Counted from the first letter of the stretch, positions 1-8,867 are shown. The stretch: DNA of 34,542 bases from JAGMXM01 sp964458325 (GCA_964458325.1 CAYWIM010000047.1:1-34542), one strand, 5' to 3'. The notes: a model not told the origin generated them from the sequence alone. Translations and numbers: made by a program.

Positions 1-1
1 G

Positions 2-79
2 CTCACAGACCGCGCGGGTATGCTCGCTCGTCGCGCCTTGCCAGCCCGCCCAATCTCCTCCAGCAAAATCGGAGTTCAT
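2..79 (-). CDS. possible 5' end of a gene running off the window edge
   Basis: An ATG at 79-77 opens a frame of 26 codons that stays open to the left edge. It follows the exonuclease gene on the same strand after about 18 bases, so it could be the next gene of an operon. The short peptide (beginning MNSDFAGGDW) is not recognisable. No clear ribosome binding site precedes the ATG, although a strong GGAGGAG lies inside the frame at about 53-60, so the true start may be elsewhere. Relatives of the neighbouring exonuclease are often followed by an ATP-dependent DNA ligase, but this N-terminus does not look like one. Confidence 0.2.
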   Translation of the reverse strand, partial: MNSDFAGGDWAGWQGATSEHTRAVCE

Positions 80-97
80 TTTTACACAGACCCTAAG

Positions 98-1120
98 TCA
101 GGCATCCATTGGCGGGATGGGTTCATCGGTCGGATGCCGCTCGGTAGCGGTATCGAGGACACGGGCATCGCGGCCGGTCTCGCGCAGCCACCGGGCAACG
201 GCTTCGGCGCAGCCATGCGTCACCAGGACCTGTTCGGCCCCGGTGGCTGCGATCGCCGACTGCAACCCGGGCCAATCCGCATGGTCAGACATGACAAAGC
301 CGCCGTCGAAGCCACCGCGCTGGCGCGCTGCGCGCAGGAGCATCCAGCCGGAAGCGCAACCGCACGAGACGGGCCCAAGGCCTGAGCCTGCAAAGGACTC
401 GGCCGCGGCGGGCGGGACGAGAACCAGTGCGCGGCCAGCGGCGGCGCGAACGCGATCGGCCGTTGCCGGAGCGGCAGCGGGCAGATCGACGCCGGCGGCT
501 TCATAGGCGGGATAGAACTGTAAAATGGATGGATGCGCCAAGATGGGGCCCAGGCTGGGATCGATACTGGCCAAAACCCGCTGGGCCTTGCCCAGGGAGT
601 AGGCGAACAGCAGGCTCGAGACACCAGCCGCCTGGTTGTCGCGCCACCAGCTGTTGATCTGGGCCGCAACAAGCGCCGAGCCGGGCCAACGATAGACGGG
701 AAGCCCGAAGGTCGATTCGGTGATGAATGTGTGGCAGCGGACAGGCTCGAACGAGGCGCAAGTTGGATCCGAATCGAGCTTGTAGTCCCCGCTATACACC
801 CAGACTTCCCCTCGATGCTCGAGACGAACCTGAGCGGAGCCCAGGATGTGGCCGGCCGGGTGCAGAGAGAGGCGGACACCGCCGCAATCCCGAGACGTTC
901 CATAGGATATGCCGTCGATGCTGGCTCGGGCTCCCAGGCGCTGACGCAAGATCGCGACGCCGGGTTCGGCGCAGAGATAGGCGTGGTGGCCAGGAAAGGC
1001 GTGATCGCTATGGCCATGGGTGATGACCGCTCGCGCCACGGGCCGGGGTGGATCCAGATAAAAATCGCCGGCTCGACAGTAGAGACCCCGTGGCGTGGGC
1101 TCGAGCAGCGGCGCCGTCAT
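98..1120 (-). CDS. ligase-associated MBL-fold DNA exonuclease
   Basis: This 340-residue metallo-beta-lactamase-fold protein resembles the exonucleases found in operons with ATP-dependent DNA ligase and an Lhr-like helicase, thought to act in DNA end processing and repair. The metal-binding HGHSDH motif is at about residues 35-40, followed by AGHILGSAQ, YSGDYKLD, a SDHADW block near the C-terminus and VTHG. All expected metal ligands are therefore present. The N-terminal LLEPTPRGLYC is typical of the family. The ATG at 1120 is preferred over an in-frame TTG at 1129 because a G-rich GGGGGT lies just upstream and the family N-terminus fits. The ligase and helicase partners are not in the window but could lie beyond the left edge. 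The length is normal for the family. Confidence 0.9.
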   Translation of the reverse strand: MTAPLLEPTPRGLYCRAGDFYLDPPRPVARAVITHGHSDHAFPGHHAYLCAEPGVAILRQRLGARASIDGISYGTSRDCGGVRLSLHPAGHILGSAQVRLEHRGEVWVYSGDYKLDSDPTCASFEPVRCHTFITESTFGLPVYRWPGSALVAAQINSWWRDNQAAGVSSLLFAYSLGKAQRVLASIDPSLGPILAHPSILQFYPAYEAAGVDLPAAAPATADRVRAAAGRALVLVPPAAAESFAGSGLGPVSCGCASGWMLLRAARQRGGFDGGFVMSDHADWPGLQSAIAATGAEQVLVTHGCAEAVARWLRETGRDARVLDTATERHPTDEPIPPMDA

Positions 1121-1417
1121 GACCCCCAAGATGGCAGAATTGCGCAGCGAGGCAAGCGGGGGAAGGCCATGGGCTCGAAGTCGAAGAGCCGAGGTGAACG
1201 CCTGCCAGCGCTGCCGCCCAACGCGGGATGAATGGCGCGCTCGACAGGCCAGTTTCGAGGTGGCGTCGATCCTCCGGCTGATCCTGCGCGCCCATGGATT
1301 AGCTTGCAGTCCGCGGTGTAGCGCTCTTAAATCCTTCGCGGCGACGGCCGTTCAGGTGAAAGCGCGGGGCGTTTCCCGCTGGAGAACGGGGGATCGCCCG
1401 GGCAAGATCGACATCTT

Positions 1418-3658
1418 ATGGAAACACCGACTCCCACGCCGGGCCCGGCAACGCTCGAGACATTGCCGGGAGATGATGTGCGGCAGATCATGTGGCGATA
1501 TGCCGATCGGTATGACCTGGCCATGCTGGTCCAGGCCGCCCGGTCGGTGGCGCGAGGGCCGGTGGCCCAGCTGGTTGCCCGAGGGGCGCGGAACACGCAC
1601 GAGTGGACGGCCGACAAAGCCGGCCTGCTCCATGTGTTCGACGAATCGGGCATCACGGCAGCGTTCATGGATCTGGAGCATGGTGGATTCATTGCCGGGC
1701 CCAAGAACCTGGCGCTGGCGTTGATCGCCTTCGAGCTTTCGTGGGTGGATGCGGGCGCGGCGACGTGCAGCCTGGCAGGGAACCTCGGGCTGGCACCGAT
1801 CCACGAGAGAGGCACTCCCGAGCAGAAGGCGCACTACATGAGCCGGTCCGCCCCGGCACGCCCGGGGGAGACCCGCCCCACCTGGCGCGGCGCCTTTGCG
1901 CTGACCGAGCCACTGCCGTTTGTGGGAGTCGAGACCGGGCTCCTGGGCGGCAAGGTGCGGGTGGCTCGATGGGAAGAGGGGCAGGAGCCGGTGCTCGAGG
2001 TGGACAAGCGGGGGCGGTTTATCACCAACATGGGTTTCGCGAATTTCGTCACGGCGGCGGTCGAGTCGGACGATCCCCGGATCCAAGGCTCCTGCATGAT
2101 CATCCTCGAGGAAGGGGATCCGGGATTATTCGACCGGGGAATGCCGACACGCAAGCTGGTGCACCAGCTCTCGTCGACGCGGGATCCGATCTTTCGGCTC
2201 GAGGTGCCCGCGAGCCGGATCATCGGCGGGTACACGATCCAGAAGGGCGCCATCGTCCCCCGCTTCAGCCATGGGGAAGTGATCGAGGCGGTCTTTCGGC
2301 GAACGCGGGTGACGGTGGGGCTGATGACCGCGGCGAAGCTGCTGTCGGCGGTCGAGCCGGTGATCCGGTATCAGCGCGGCCGGTTCCGGGGTGGCGAGGG
2401 GGGTGCGGCGGGATCACCGCGGTTCGACCTGGGCCTTCAACAGAAACAGGACGCGCTGCACCGGCTCACCGATGTCTGGGCCACCGGCGAGGCAAGCGCA
2501 TCGCTCGGGTTCGCCGCGGCGCGGCTGTTCGACCGGCTGGACCCGTTCGAGCGGCGCAAGGACGAATATTTCGCCGCGGAGAAGATCGAAGGCGCGCGGG
2601 CGCGGATGAAGGCGCTAGGCAAGGCGCGGCAGGACGCCCTCGAGCTCATCCAGCTCGAGTCCAAGGGCGAGGGCCAGAGCGATGCGGAGCGTTTTCGGGC
2701 GCTGCGCGAAGATCCGCTGGTCCAGTACGTGCTGCTGGATGCCGAGGCGAATGTGCTCTGCCCCGCGTGCAAGCTTTGGAACACCGGCCACGGCGCCAAC
2801 ATGATGCGCGAGGCGGTCAGCCTGATGGGCGGCTATGGCGTCACGGAGGAGTGTCCGGGATTTCTCGGGCAAAAGTGGATGGACGCCCAGCTCGAGGCGA
2901 CTTACGAAGGACCCGAGGCGGTGCAGCGCCGGCAGCTCACCGTGACGATGGCAGACGACCTGTTCCTGGCCCGGATCGAGCAGTGGCACGGGGAGCTGCG
3001 AAAGATCGCCGGGGAGCGCCCGGGCACAGGCGCCTGCACCCTGGCCACGGCGATGCGCCTCTGGCTGTGGACCCTGCGGTTTCTGCAAAAGACGCGCGAT
3101 GCGGATGGCGCCAAGCTCTACCATGGCACTCGGCAGGGGGTGACCTTTCCGCTGGCGGATGCCCTCTGCTGGCTGCTGTCGGCACGGGCATTTATCGAGG
3201 ATGTGCTCGAGCTCGAACGCCAGGGGCCGTCCCATCCGGTGGTCGCGGGAGGGCTGGCCGGATGGATGGGATTCTACAAGGATCTGTGCCATGTCCAATG
3301 CGCTCGAGCGGCGGGCGAGGTAGGCCGGATCTGCGCCGAGCTGGTGTTCGGCTACCAGCGGCACCCGGCATGGGACCAGGCCGGATGCGAGGCCTGTTAC
3401 AGCGCCGAGGAGCTCGACGCCCTCGAGGGGCTGGCCTCCGGGATCGCCAGCGCGGCGCCCGCTTGCGCCGACCTCCAGGACGCCAGCGGGCGGCATCCGG
3501 ACAAGGCAGGTCCATGCGTGGGCGTCGAGGGACAGGACGATTTCCTGCGGTTGCGAAGGAAGCTGGACGGATGCCTGACTGGGGCTGGACTCGCAAAGGA
3601 TCGCGCGGCCGAGGCGCTGACACGGGTGATGATTCCCGAGGCACTGGATTACCCGTGA
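1418..3658 (+). CDS. long acyl-CoA dehydrogenase family protein
   Basis: This is a 746-residue flavoprotein of the acyl-CoA dehydrogenase superfamily, expected to introduce a double bond between alpha and beta carbons of an acyl-CoA using FAD. The middle of the protein carries the substrate/FAD-binding strand (GAFALTEP, about residue 150). The C-terminal ACAD region contains MGGYGVTEECPG and then TYEGPEAVQRRQL. The Glu of TYEG (about residue 497) aligns with the catalytic base of medium-chain acyl-CoA dehydrogenases. About 250 residues follow this motif, so the protein is much longer than the roughly 380-600 usual in the family. No electron-transfer flavoprotein or other beta-oxidation gene is adjacent, so the substrate is unknown. 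The start is the first plausible ATG; no strong Shine-Dalgarno is visible. RNase D follows after 146 bases on the same strand. Confidence 0.85.
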   Translation: METPTPTPGPATLETLPGDDVRQIMWRYADRYDLAMLVQAARSVARGPVAQLVARGARNTHEWTADKAGLLHVFDESGITAAFMDLEHGGFIAGPKNLALALIAFELSWVDAGAATCSLAGNLGLAPIHERGTPEQKAHYMSRSAPARPGETRPTWRGAFALTEPLPFVGVETGLLGGKVRVARWEEGQEPVLEVDKRGRFITNMGFANFVTAAVESDDPRIQGSCMIILEEGDPGLFDRGMPTRKLVHQLSSTRDPIFRLEVPASRIIGGYTIQKGAIVPRFSHGEVIEAVFRRTRVTVGLMTAAKLLSAVEPVIRYQRGRFRGGEGGAAGSPRFDLGLQQKQDALHRLTDVWATGEASASLGFAAARLFDRLDPFERRKDEYFAAEKIEGARARMKALGKARQDALELIQLESKGEGQSDAERFRALREDPLVQYVLLDAEANVLCPACKLWNTGHGANMMREAVSLMGGYGVTEECPGFLGQKWMDAQLEATYEGPEAVQRRQLTVTMADDLFLARIEQWHGELRKIAGERPGTGACTLATAMRLWLWTLRFLQKTRDADGAKLYHGTRQGVTFPLADALCWLLSARAFIEDVLELERQGPSHPVVAGGLAGWMGFYKDLCHVQCARAAGEVGRICAELVFGYQRHPAWDQAGCEACYSAEELDALEGLASGIASAAPACADLQDASGRHPDKAGPCVGVEGQDDFLRLRRKLDGCLTGAGLAKDRAAEALTRVMIPEALDYP

Positions 3659-3804
3659 CGATGTGTATGGATCCTGGAGCATCGAACCTCGACTCGCGCG
3701 CGGCTGCGGGCGATCAAGCCCACGGGAAGACAGGCGCGCATGAGCAGCGGCATGAATGTCATCGCGAAGGGGCAAAGGACGATGGGAACGGCGGCCCAGG
3801 GGCG

Positions 3805-4884
3805 ATGTCGAACGATGGCGACTTGATTGTCCAAGCGGATCGACTGGCGGAGCTCGCCGACCGGTTGGCAGAGGCGGCCTGGGTAGGAATAGACACCGAA
3901 GCCGACAGCCTGCATGCCTATCCGGAGAAGCTGTGCCTGGTCCAAATTGCCATCCCTGGCCGGCATGAGCTGGTGGATCCCTTGGCGGGAATGGATCTGG
4001 AGCCGCTCTGGAACGTCTTGGGGCGGCACGAGCTGATTCTGCATGGAGCCGATTACGATCTGCGAATGCTCCGGAGGTCGGCGGGGTTCGTTCCCAGGTC
4101 GATTTTTGACACCATGCTGGCGGCACGGCTGACAGGACACGCGCAGTTCGGTTTAACGCATCTGGCGCTGCGTCATCTGGGGATTCGGCTCGAGAAAGGG
4201 GCGCAGAAGTCGGATTGGGGGCGGCGGCCATTGACCGAGCGGATGCGGGCGTATGCGCTGAACGACGTGCGGCATCTCGAGCCCCTGGCCGCCTGTTTGC
4301 GGGGTGAGCTCGAGCGCCAGGGACGGGTCGAGTGGCATCGGGAATGTTGCGCGCAACTGGTGAAGGAATGCGCGCGGATGGTCGAGCGCGATCCGGGTCT
4401 GGAATGGCGGCTGGGGGGCAGCGAGCGGCTGTCGCGGTCCGGCCTCGCGGTGCTTCGCGAGTTGTACTACTGGCGGGAGAAGGAAGCTCGTGCGGCCAAT
4501 CGCCCGCCCTTTTTCATATTGGATCCCCGCTGGATGCTCGAGATGGCGCGATCGGGAGGGGTGGAAACGGTGGCGGACCGGCTGCCGCGTCGATGGCCAT
4601 CCACGCGCCACCAGTCGCTGGCCGCCGCAGTGGAACGGGGTCTGTCGGTGCCGCCCGCGGATCAGCCGGAGCCGCTGCGGCAGCGCCACCAGCGGTTCAC
4701 CCGGGCCCAGCAGCAGCGCTACCGCGAATGGGAACAGCGGCGGGATCGACGGGCTCGCGCCCTGGGATTGGATCCGTCCCTGATCGCGAGCCGGTCTATG
4801 CTCGTGGCCGTCGCGCGAGACGAGTCGGCCGCCGACCGCGTTCTGATGCGCTGGCAGAGAGATCTGCTGGGGATGGCCGGATGA
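3805..4884 (+). CDS. rnd: ribonuclease D (DEDD 3'-5' exoribonuclease)
   Basis: This 359-residue protein is a DEDD-family 3'-5' exonuclease of the RNase D type, which trims the 3' ends of tRNA and other stable RNAs. Exo I is GIDTEAD (D30, E32), Exo II is HGADYDLRML (D85) and Exo III is YALNDVRHL (Y150, D154), so the full catalytic set is present. The region around residues 210-290 (SGLAVLRELYYWREKEA, then a second helical stretch) fits an HRDC nucleic-acid-binding domain. The reading frame is open far upstream, through the acyl-CoA dehydrogenase gene. I chose the ATG at 3805 because homologues begin shortly before the first strand and AGGGG lies just upstream. An in-frame ATG at 3661 would add 48 low-complexity residues and is less likely. 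It converges on hisS with only 15 bases between stops. Confidence 0.9.
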   Translation: MSNDGDLIVQADRLAELADRLAEAAWVGIDTEADSLHAYPEKLCLVQIAIPGRHELVDPLAGMDLEPLWNVLGRHELILHGADYDLRMLRRSAGFVPRSIFDTMLAARLTGHAQFGLTHLALRHLGIRLEKGAQKSDWGRRPLTERMRAYALNDVRHLEPLAACLRGELERQGRVEWHRECCAQLVKECARMVERDPGLEWRLGGSERLSRSGLAVLRELYYWREKEARAANRPPFFILDPRWMLEMARSGGVETVADRLPRRWPSTRHQSLAAAVERGLSVPPADQPEPLRQRHQRFTRAQQQRYREWEQRRDRRARALGLDPSLIASRSMLVAVARDESAADRVLMRWQRDLLGMAG

Positions 4885-4899
4885 ACGGGGACAGGGATC

Positions 4900-6174
4900 C
4901 TATCCTGGCGAGGAGGGGAGCGGGCCGCGCAGGATGGCGGCGACTTCGGTGACGGGCACGATTCGCTCGGTGCGGGAGGCCAGGTGCTTGACTCGGGCCA
5001 CAACGGCCCCCGCGGGCCCTGGCTCGAGCCGGAGGGTGTGGATGGCGCCCAGATCGAGGGCCCGCTTGAACTGTTTGTCGGACTTGGCCGGGCTCAAGGG
5101 ATAATCCACTGAAAATCCAGCGGACCGCAGCTCGTGGACCATTCGCAACGTGGCCGGACGCAGCGCCGGGTCCTCGATCAAGGAGAACGCATCGAGCGTC
5201 GGACGCAGAGAAGGGACGAGCTGGCGCTCCCGGAGCAGCTCGGTCAGGACGACGTCGCCCAGGCCGAACCCGGCGGCAGGCAGATCCGCTCGGCCGCCGC
5301 TCATCAGCCGGAGCAGGTGATCGTAGCGTCCGCCGCCGGCGATGGCTCGAAAGCGGCCCTTGCAGTCGAAGGCCTCGAACACCGGCCCGGTGTAATAAGC
5401 CAGGCCGCGCACGATGGCGTAGTCGATCTGGACAAAGGCGCGAAGGTCGTGGGCCTCGAGGCCATCGAGGATCCGGCTCAATTCTTCGGTCGGCTGGGCG
5501 CCGCGGATGAACTCCTGGATTTCGCCGAAGGGGATGCCCAGGCCATCGAGCTGGCGCGCGCTTTCCTCGAGGGGCGTGCGTTCGAACTTGTCGACGATCT
5601 GATAGAAATCGTACTCGCGCTCGGGCTGGCCGCCGCGCTGGCGGAAGAAGTCGCGCCAGGCATTGCGGCTGCTGAGGCGGATGCGGAAATCATCGGCGGC
5701 CAATCCGAGGGCGCGCAGCACATCGATCAGCAGCGCGATGAGCTCGGCATCCGCGGCTGGATCGGATTCCCCGACGATATCGGCGTTGAACTGGAAATGC
5801 TCGCGAAGCCGCCCTTTCTGCTGGCGCTCATAGCGAAACAGCTGCGGGATGGCGAACCACTTCATGGGCTTCCTGTAATGGCGTTCGCTGGCCGCGACGA
5901 GGCGCACGAGCGTGGGAGTCATTTCCGGCCGCAACGAGACGGCGCGCTCGCCCTTATCGGCGAAGTGGTAGAGCTGATTGACGATCTCGTCCCCGCTCTT
6001 GGCGGTGTAGAGCTCCAGCGCTTCGAGGGGTGGGCCGTCGTATTCGCGGAAGCCGTAGCGCCGCGCCACGGCCCGCCAGCGGTCGAACAGATGCTGCCGC
6101 AGCTCGAGGCTCCACCCATCCGGAAGGGGCACTGGCTCCGGGTAAAAATCGCGGAATCCGGGCAAACGTTCCAT
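4900..6174 (-). CDS. hisS: histidyl-tRNA synthetase
   Basis: This 424-residue class II aminoacyl-tRNA synthetase charges tRNA-His. It starts with the family signature LPGFRDFYP. Motif 2 is visible as FRYERQQKGRLREHFQFN, the histidine-binding loops as RGLAYYTGPVFE and GGGRYD, and motif 3 as AAGFGLGDVVL. The usual RGLDYYTG reads RGLAYYTG here, a variant also seen in the plant and cyanobacterial type, so activity is expected. A C-terminal anticodon-binding domain follows (about residues 325-424). The ATG at 6174 was chosen over an in-frame TTG at 6180. No good Shine-Dalgarno is visible; instead a perfect 7-bp inverted repeat lies 12 bases upstream of the start and may affect translation or mark a terminator. 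Confidence 0.95.
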   Translation of the reverse strand: MERLPGFRDFYPEPVPLPDGWSLELRQHLFDRWRAVARRYGFREYDGPPLEALELYTAKSGDEIVNQLYHFADKGERAVSLRPEMTPTLVRLVAASERHYRKPMKWFAIPQLFRYERQQKGRLREHFQFNADIVGESDPAADAELIALLIDVLRALGLAADDFRIRLSSRNAWRDFFRQRGGQPEREYDFYQIVDKFERTPLEESARQLDGLGIPFGEIQEFIRGAQPTEELSRILDGLEAHDLRAFVQIDYAIVRGLAYYTGPVFEAFDCKGRFRAIAGGGRYDHLLRLMSGGRADLPAAGFGLGDVVLTELLRERQLVPSLRPTLDAFSLIEDPALRPATLRMVHELRSAGFSVDYPLSPAKSDKQFKRALDLGAIHTLRLEPGPAGAVVARVKHLASRTERIVPVTEVAAILRGPLPSSPG

Positions 6175-6186
6175 AGGCAATCGAGA

Positions 6187-6209
6187 CCAGTCGAAGCCGC
6201 TCCGACTGG
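6187..6209 (-). promoter_or_regulatory. hairpin in the hisS leader
   Basis: The arms CCAGTCG (6187-6193) and CGACTGG (6203-6209) are perfect complements around a 9-base loop. The structure ends 12 bases before the hisS ATG, where a ribosome binding site would normally sit. It could hide the start region, attenuate transcription, or simply be a terminator stem for the upstream gene, although no T-run follows. The repeat is seen directly; any function is inference. Confidence 0.4.
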
Positions 6210-6303
6210 CCCGTCAGAGGCATGATCATTCCGGCAAATCCGCGGGCTGGCAAACGAAAACCTTGCGGGAAACGCGGAGCGCATCCCCGTGCGCCAGGGG
6301 GCT

Positions 6304-6381
6304 CTATAGCCGGCGCAAGAAGATATCTTTGAACTGCACGCGCATGGGCGGGCCCGTGTGGACCTGCAGCGCTAAAGAGGC
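6304..6381 (-). pseudogene. C-terminal remnant of a DUF1080 (3-keto-disaccharide hydrolase-like) gene
   Basis: Directly after the UGA stop of the ThuA gene and in the same frame, 25 further codons run to a UAG at 6304. They read ...LALQVHTGPPMRVQFKDI followed by FLRRL, which is the characteristic last strand of DUF1080 proteins (usually I/LALQxHxGPPMxVxFxxI then a charged end). No other part of a DUF1080 domain is present, and the preceding 25 or so codons of ThuA are an unusual Pro/Arg-rich tail. The simplest reading is a deletion that removed most of a DUF1080 gene, or of a ThuA-DUF1080 fusion, leaving its end behind the truncated ThuA gene. Confidence 0.6.
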
Positions 6382-7362
6382 TCACGAAGCCGGGCAACCC
6401 GGGCGCGGGATCAGTGCCCGGGCAGAGTGTGCGGGGCGATCCGGGCGCGGCGCCATGGGCGCATCGAGGTCGCCGGCCGCGAACTGGATGGCGTCCAGGT
6501 AGAATCGGAGCAGCGACGAATCCCAGAAGAGCTCCGTGCGATGCCCGAACGATGTGTTGAAAACGCGCCCCTGGCCAAAGGGCTTCACCCAAGCGAGGGC
6601 AAAATCGTTGTCGCTGCGGTGAATCCACTTCACTCCCATGTTCGAGCGGGCGGGATCCAGCGACAGCAGCACCCGCAGTCCCGCGCGGTCATAAGGGGCT
6701 CCGTATTCGTAGATCTCGTCCGCAATCCGAAAGTCCTTGCCCCCAAAGGCCGCCACGAGGGGGTGCGTTGGCTCTTCGACCTTGACGCCGATCTCTTCGT
6801 TCCACGGATGGCCGATGAACTTCGCGCCCAGCATCTGGGCGAACTCCGGCCAGTGCGCGTTGGCGGCGATGGCAAAATGGAGGGAAACGATGCCGCCGCC
6901 GTTGCGAATGCGATCGAGGAGGCTGCGGCGGAGGGCATGCTCGGCGGCGGTCTTGTCGCCGCCGAATTCTGCGAAAGCGGCTCGCGCCATGTCGGCCTCG
7001 GTGGGGGTGATCCACGGGCCGGAGCTGTTATTCATCACAATGGCATCGAACCGGGATAGATTCTCGGGAAGATACATCGCCAGGTCATCGCTGACCACGG
7101 GCTGGAACGCGCCGCTTTTCCTGCCGATGGAGATCAGCGCGGCGGCGCCGTAGGGGATGCAATACCCTTTGTGGGGATCCTTGCCCATGAGGTGCGCGGG
7201 GGTGTTCCAGATCAGGACTCGCCGGGGCCGCTTGGGCGCGACCCGCGCCTGGTCGGGCGCGGCGGCGTCAATCTGCCGTGCGCGGTGAGCGGGGATGTCC
7301 TCGGCGCCCGCCAGGGCGCAGGCCGCCAGCAGGAGCGGGAGAATCGGTCGAAAGGGAATCAT
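6382..7362 (-). CDS. secreted ThuA-domain protein (class I amidotransferase-like fold)
   Basis: This 326-residue protein belongs to the ThuA/trehalose-utilisation family, which has a glutamine-amidotransferase-like fold and is common in carbohydrate loci of Verrucomicrobiota and Planctomycetota. A signal peptide is visible (MIPFRPILPLLLAACALAGA), so it should act outside the cytoplasm. Recognisable pieces are RRVLIWNTPAH, DAIVMNNSSGPW, GGGIVSLHFA, HPWNEEIGVKVEEPTHP and GQGRVFNTSFGH. It starts 26 bases after the Gfo/Idh/MocA gene on the same strand, suggesting one transcript for a sugar-oxidation pathway. The last 25 residues are Pro/Arg-rich and unlike the family, and an in-frame DUF1080 remnant follows the stop, so the C-terminus looks altered by a deletion. 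The catalytic activity of ThuA proteins is generally unproven. Confidence 0.85.
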   Translation of the reverse strand: MIPFRPILPLLLAACALAGAEDIPAHRARQIDAAAPDQARVAPKRPRRVLIWNTPAHLMGKDPHKGYCIPYGAAALISIGRKSGAFQPVVSDDLAMYLPENLSRFDAIVMNNSSGPWITPTEADMARAAFAEFGGDKTAAEHALRRSLLDRIRNGGGIVSLHFAIAANAHWPEFAQMLGAKFIGHPWNEEIGVKVEEPTHPLVAAFGGKDFRIADEIYEYGAPYDRAGLRVLLSLDPARSNMGVKWIHRSDNDFALAWVKPFGQGRVFNTSFGHRTELFWDSSLLRFYLDAIQFAAGDLDAPMAPRPDRPAHSARALIPRPGCPAS

Positions 7363-7388
7363 GGGGCACGGGGTGCGGATCGAGAGAT

Positions 7389-8780
7389 TCAGAGCGTCCA
7401 TCCGGATCGATAATGGCATCGGATCAGCGCGTCGGCGCCGGGGTGGTTGACCATGGTCATCGCGACGGGATCGAACTCGAGAACCGTGCCGGGATCGATC
7501 TGGGTTGACAGATTGCCGAGCATGAGGAACTCGTTGAGTGCATCGGCGTATTCGAAGCTGGCCCAGGCGGGTTTGCCGCCTTGGCAGGCGATCACCCAGT
7601 CCTGCTCGTGGCCTCTGGATTCCTCGATGGTCTCGGGCCGTTGCACCTGGACTCCCTGGAACTGACCGGCGGGCAGAAGGCGGAAGGTGGCGTTGTGCGC
7701 GGTGGCGTGGATCCGGCCTCGGGCGCCCACGATGAGCGCGCCGCCGTGATCGGCCCATTTTTTATCCTTCTTGTCTCCCCAATCGAGGTCGTCTCCCAGG
7801 AGGCCCTCGATCAAGTCCCGGGAGCCGGGCGCGCGCCCGTTGTGCCAGGTGAATGGGATGGGCGGAGATCCCGCGCGGGCGGGCAGAGTCCATTGGACTG
7901 TCTCCCATTGAGGGAACGACAGCCGGTTCACGCCCGAGTGTGTTGCCTGAATGCGGATCAGGGAGCGAGCGGGGGCAGCCGAAGGGTCGAGCCACAGCTC
8001 GTCAACCCGGAGCGCCCGGAAGGCGAGGTTGGCGCTGTGCGAGCCCCAGTTGCCGAGCTGGCAGGTGCCGAAGTCGCGCCATGCGTTTCGCTGCATCCAT
8101 TGCCGGTGGTAGGGACGCAACTCGGCCGGCCCAAGCCACAGGTCCCAGTCGAGAAACTCGGGCACGGCCCCGCCGTCCTGGGGCGGCTCCTTGCGGTTTG
8201 CACCGCCCTCGCTGTTCCAGACATGGACCTCCCGGATCGGACCGATCGCTCCCTGGCGGATGAGCTCGAGAGCCCGCCGGAACGGCCCGGCGGCTGTGCC
8301 CTGATTGCCCATGCTGGTGGCCACTTTATGGCGGCGCGCCAGCTCGCGCAGGGCGCGCGACTCGTGCACCGTCCGGGTGAGCGGCTTTTCGCAAAAGACA
8401 TGTTTGCCCGCCCGGATCGCCGCCGCGCAGGCGACGGCATGGGTATGGTCGGGCGTGGCCACGATGACCGCGTCGATCTCGGCGTGCTGCGCATCGAGCA
8501 TCTTTCGGAAGTCGCGAAATTTCTTTGCCTTGGGCCATTGCTCGTAAGCGGCAGGATTGCGAGTGTCGTTGACGTCGCACAGAGCCACCAGTTTGTGGCC
8601 CATGCGCGGGATGGTGCTCGTGAACCATTGGCCGCGTCCGCCCACCCCGACCAGGGCGATCCGGAGCGCGTCCTTTGCCTGGCCGCCAAGGGCGGACCGC
8701 CCGCAATGGAACCAGAGCAAACCCGATGCGCTGAACGCGGCGCATTGAAGAAACCGGCGGCGATTGATGGGACGATTCAT
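7389..8780 (-). CDS. Tat-exported Gfo/Idh/MocA family oxidoreductase
   Basis: This 463-residue NAD(P)-dependent dehydrogenase of the Gfo/Idh/MocA family probably oxidises a sugar or cyclitol. The N-terminus carries a twin-arginine signal (MNRPINRRRFLQCAAFSASG), consistent with export folded with its cofactor. The Rossmann nucleotide motif is VGVGGRGQW, the family motif is CEKPL (catalytic Lys), and DWDLWLGPA and GNWGSHSANLAF follow in the C-terminal half. The ATG at 8780 has a strong GGGGAGGG about 6 bases upstream; a 25-residue in-frame extension was discarded. It leads the pair with ThuA (26-base gap). Family members in this phylum are very numerous, so the exact substrate cannot be assigned. 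Confidence 0.9.
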   Translation of the reverse strand: MNRPINRRRFLQCAAFSASGLLWFHCGRSALGGQAKDALRIALVGVGGRGQWFTSTIPRMGHKLVALCDVNDTRNPAAYEQWPKAKKFRDFRKMLDAQHAEIDAVIVATPDHTHAVACAAAIRAGKHVFCEKPLTRTVHESRALRELARRHKVATSMGNQGTAAGPFRRALELIRQGAIGPIREVHVWNSEGGANRKEPPQDGGAVPEFLDWDLWLGPAELRPYHRQWMQRNAWRDFGTCQLGNWGSHSANLAFRALRVDELWLDPSAAPARSLIRIQATHSGVNRLSFPQWETVQWTLPARAGSPPIPFTWHNGRAPGSRDLIEGLLGDDLDWGDKKDKKWADHGGALIVGARGRIHATAHNATFRLLPAGQFQGVQVQRPETIEESRGHEQDWVIACQGGKPAWASFEYADALNEFLMLGNLSTQIDPGTVLEFDPVAMTMVNHPGADALIRCHYRSGWTL

Positions 8781-8867
8781 GAGCTCAACCCTCCCCTCGC
8801 AACCCCCGGAGCCGGATCCAACCGTCCGAGAGCCGCTCGATCCCAATCCAAACATTCCAGCGCGGAC

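Noticed and set aside
1603..3804. In-frame 5' extension of RNase D through the acyl-CoA dehydrogenase gene
   Set aside because: The extension is out of frame with the dehydrogenase and low in complexity; family members start near 3805.
2615..4231. 538-codon open frame on minus
   Set aside because: It is antisense to the acyl-CoA dehydrogenase and RNase D genes and has no recognisable motif.
4900..6174. RGLAYYTG instead of RGLDYYTG in histidyl-tRNA synthetase as a damaged active site
   Set aside because: The same variant is found in plant-type and cyanobacterial enzymes and the other motifs are intact.
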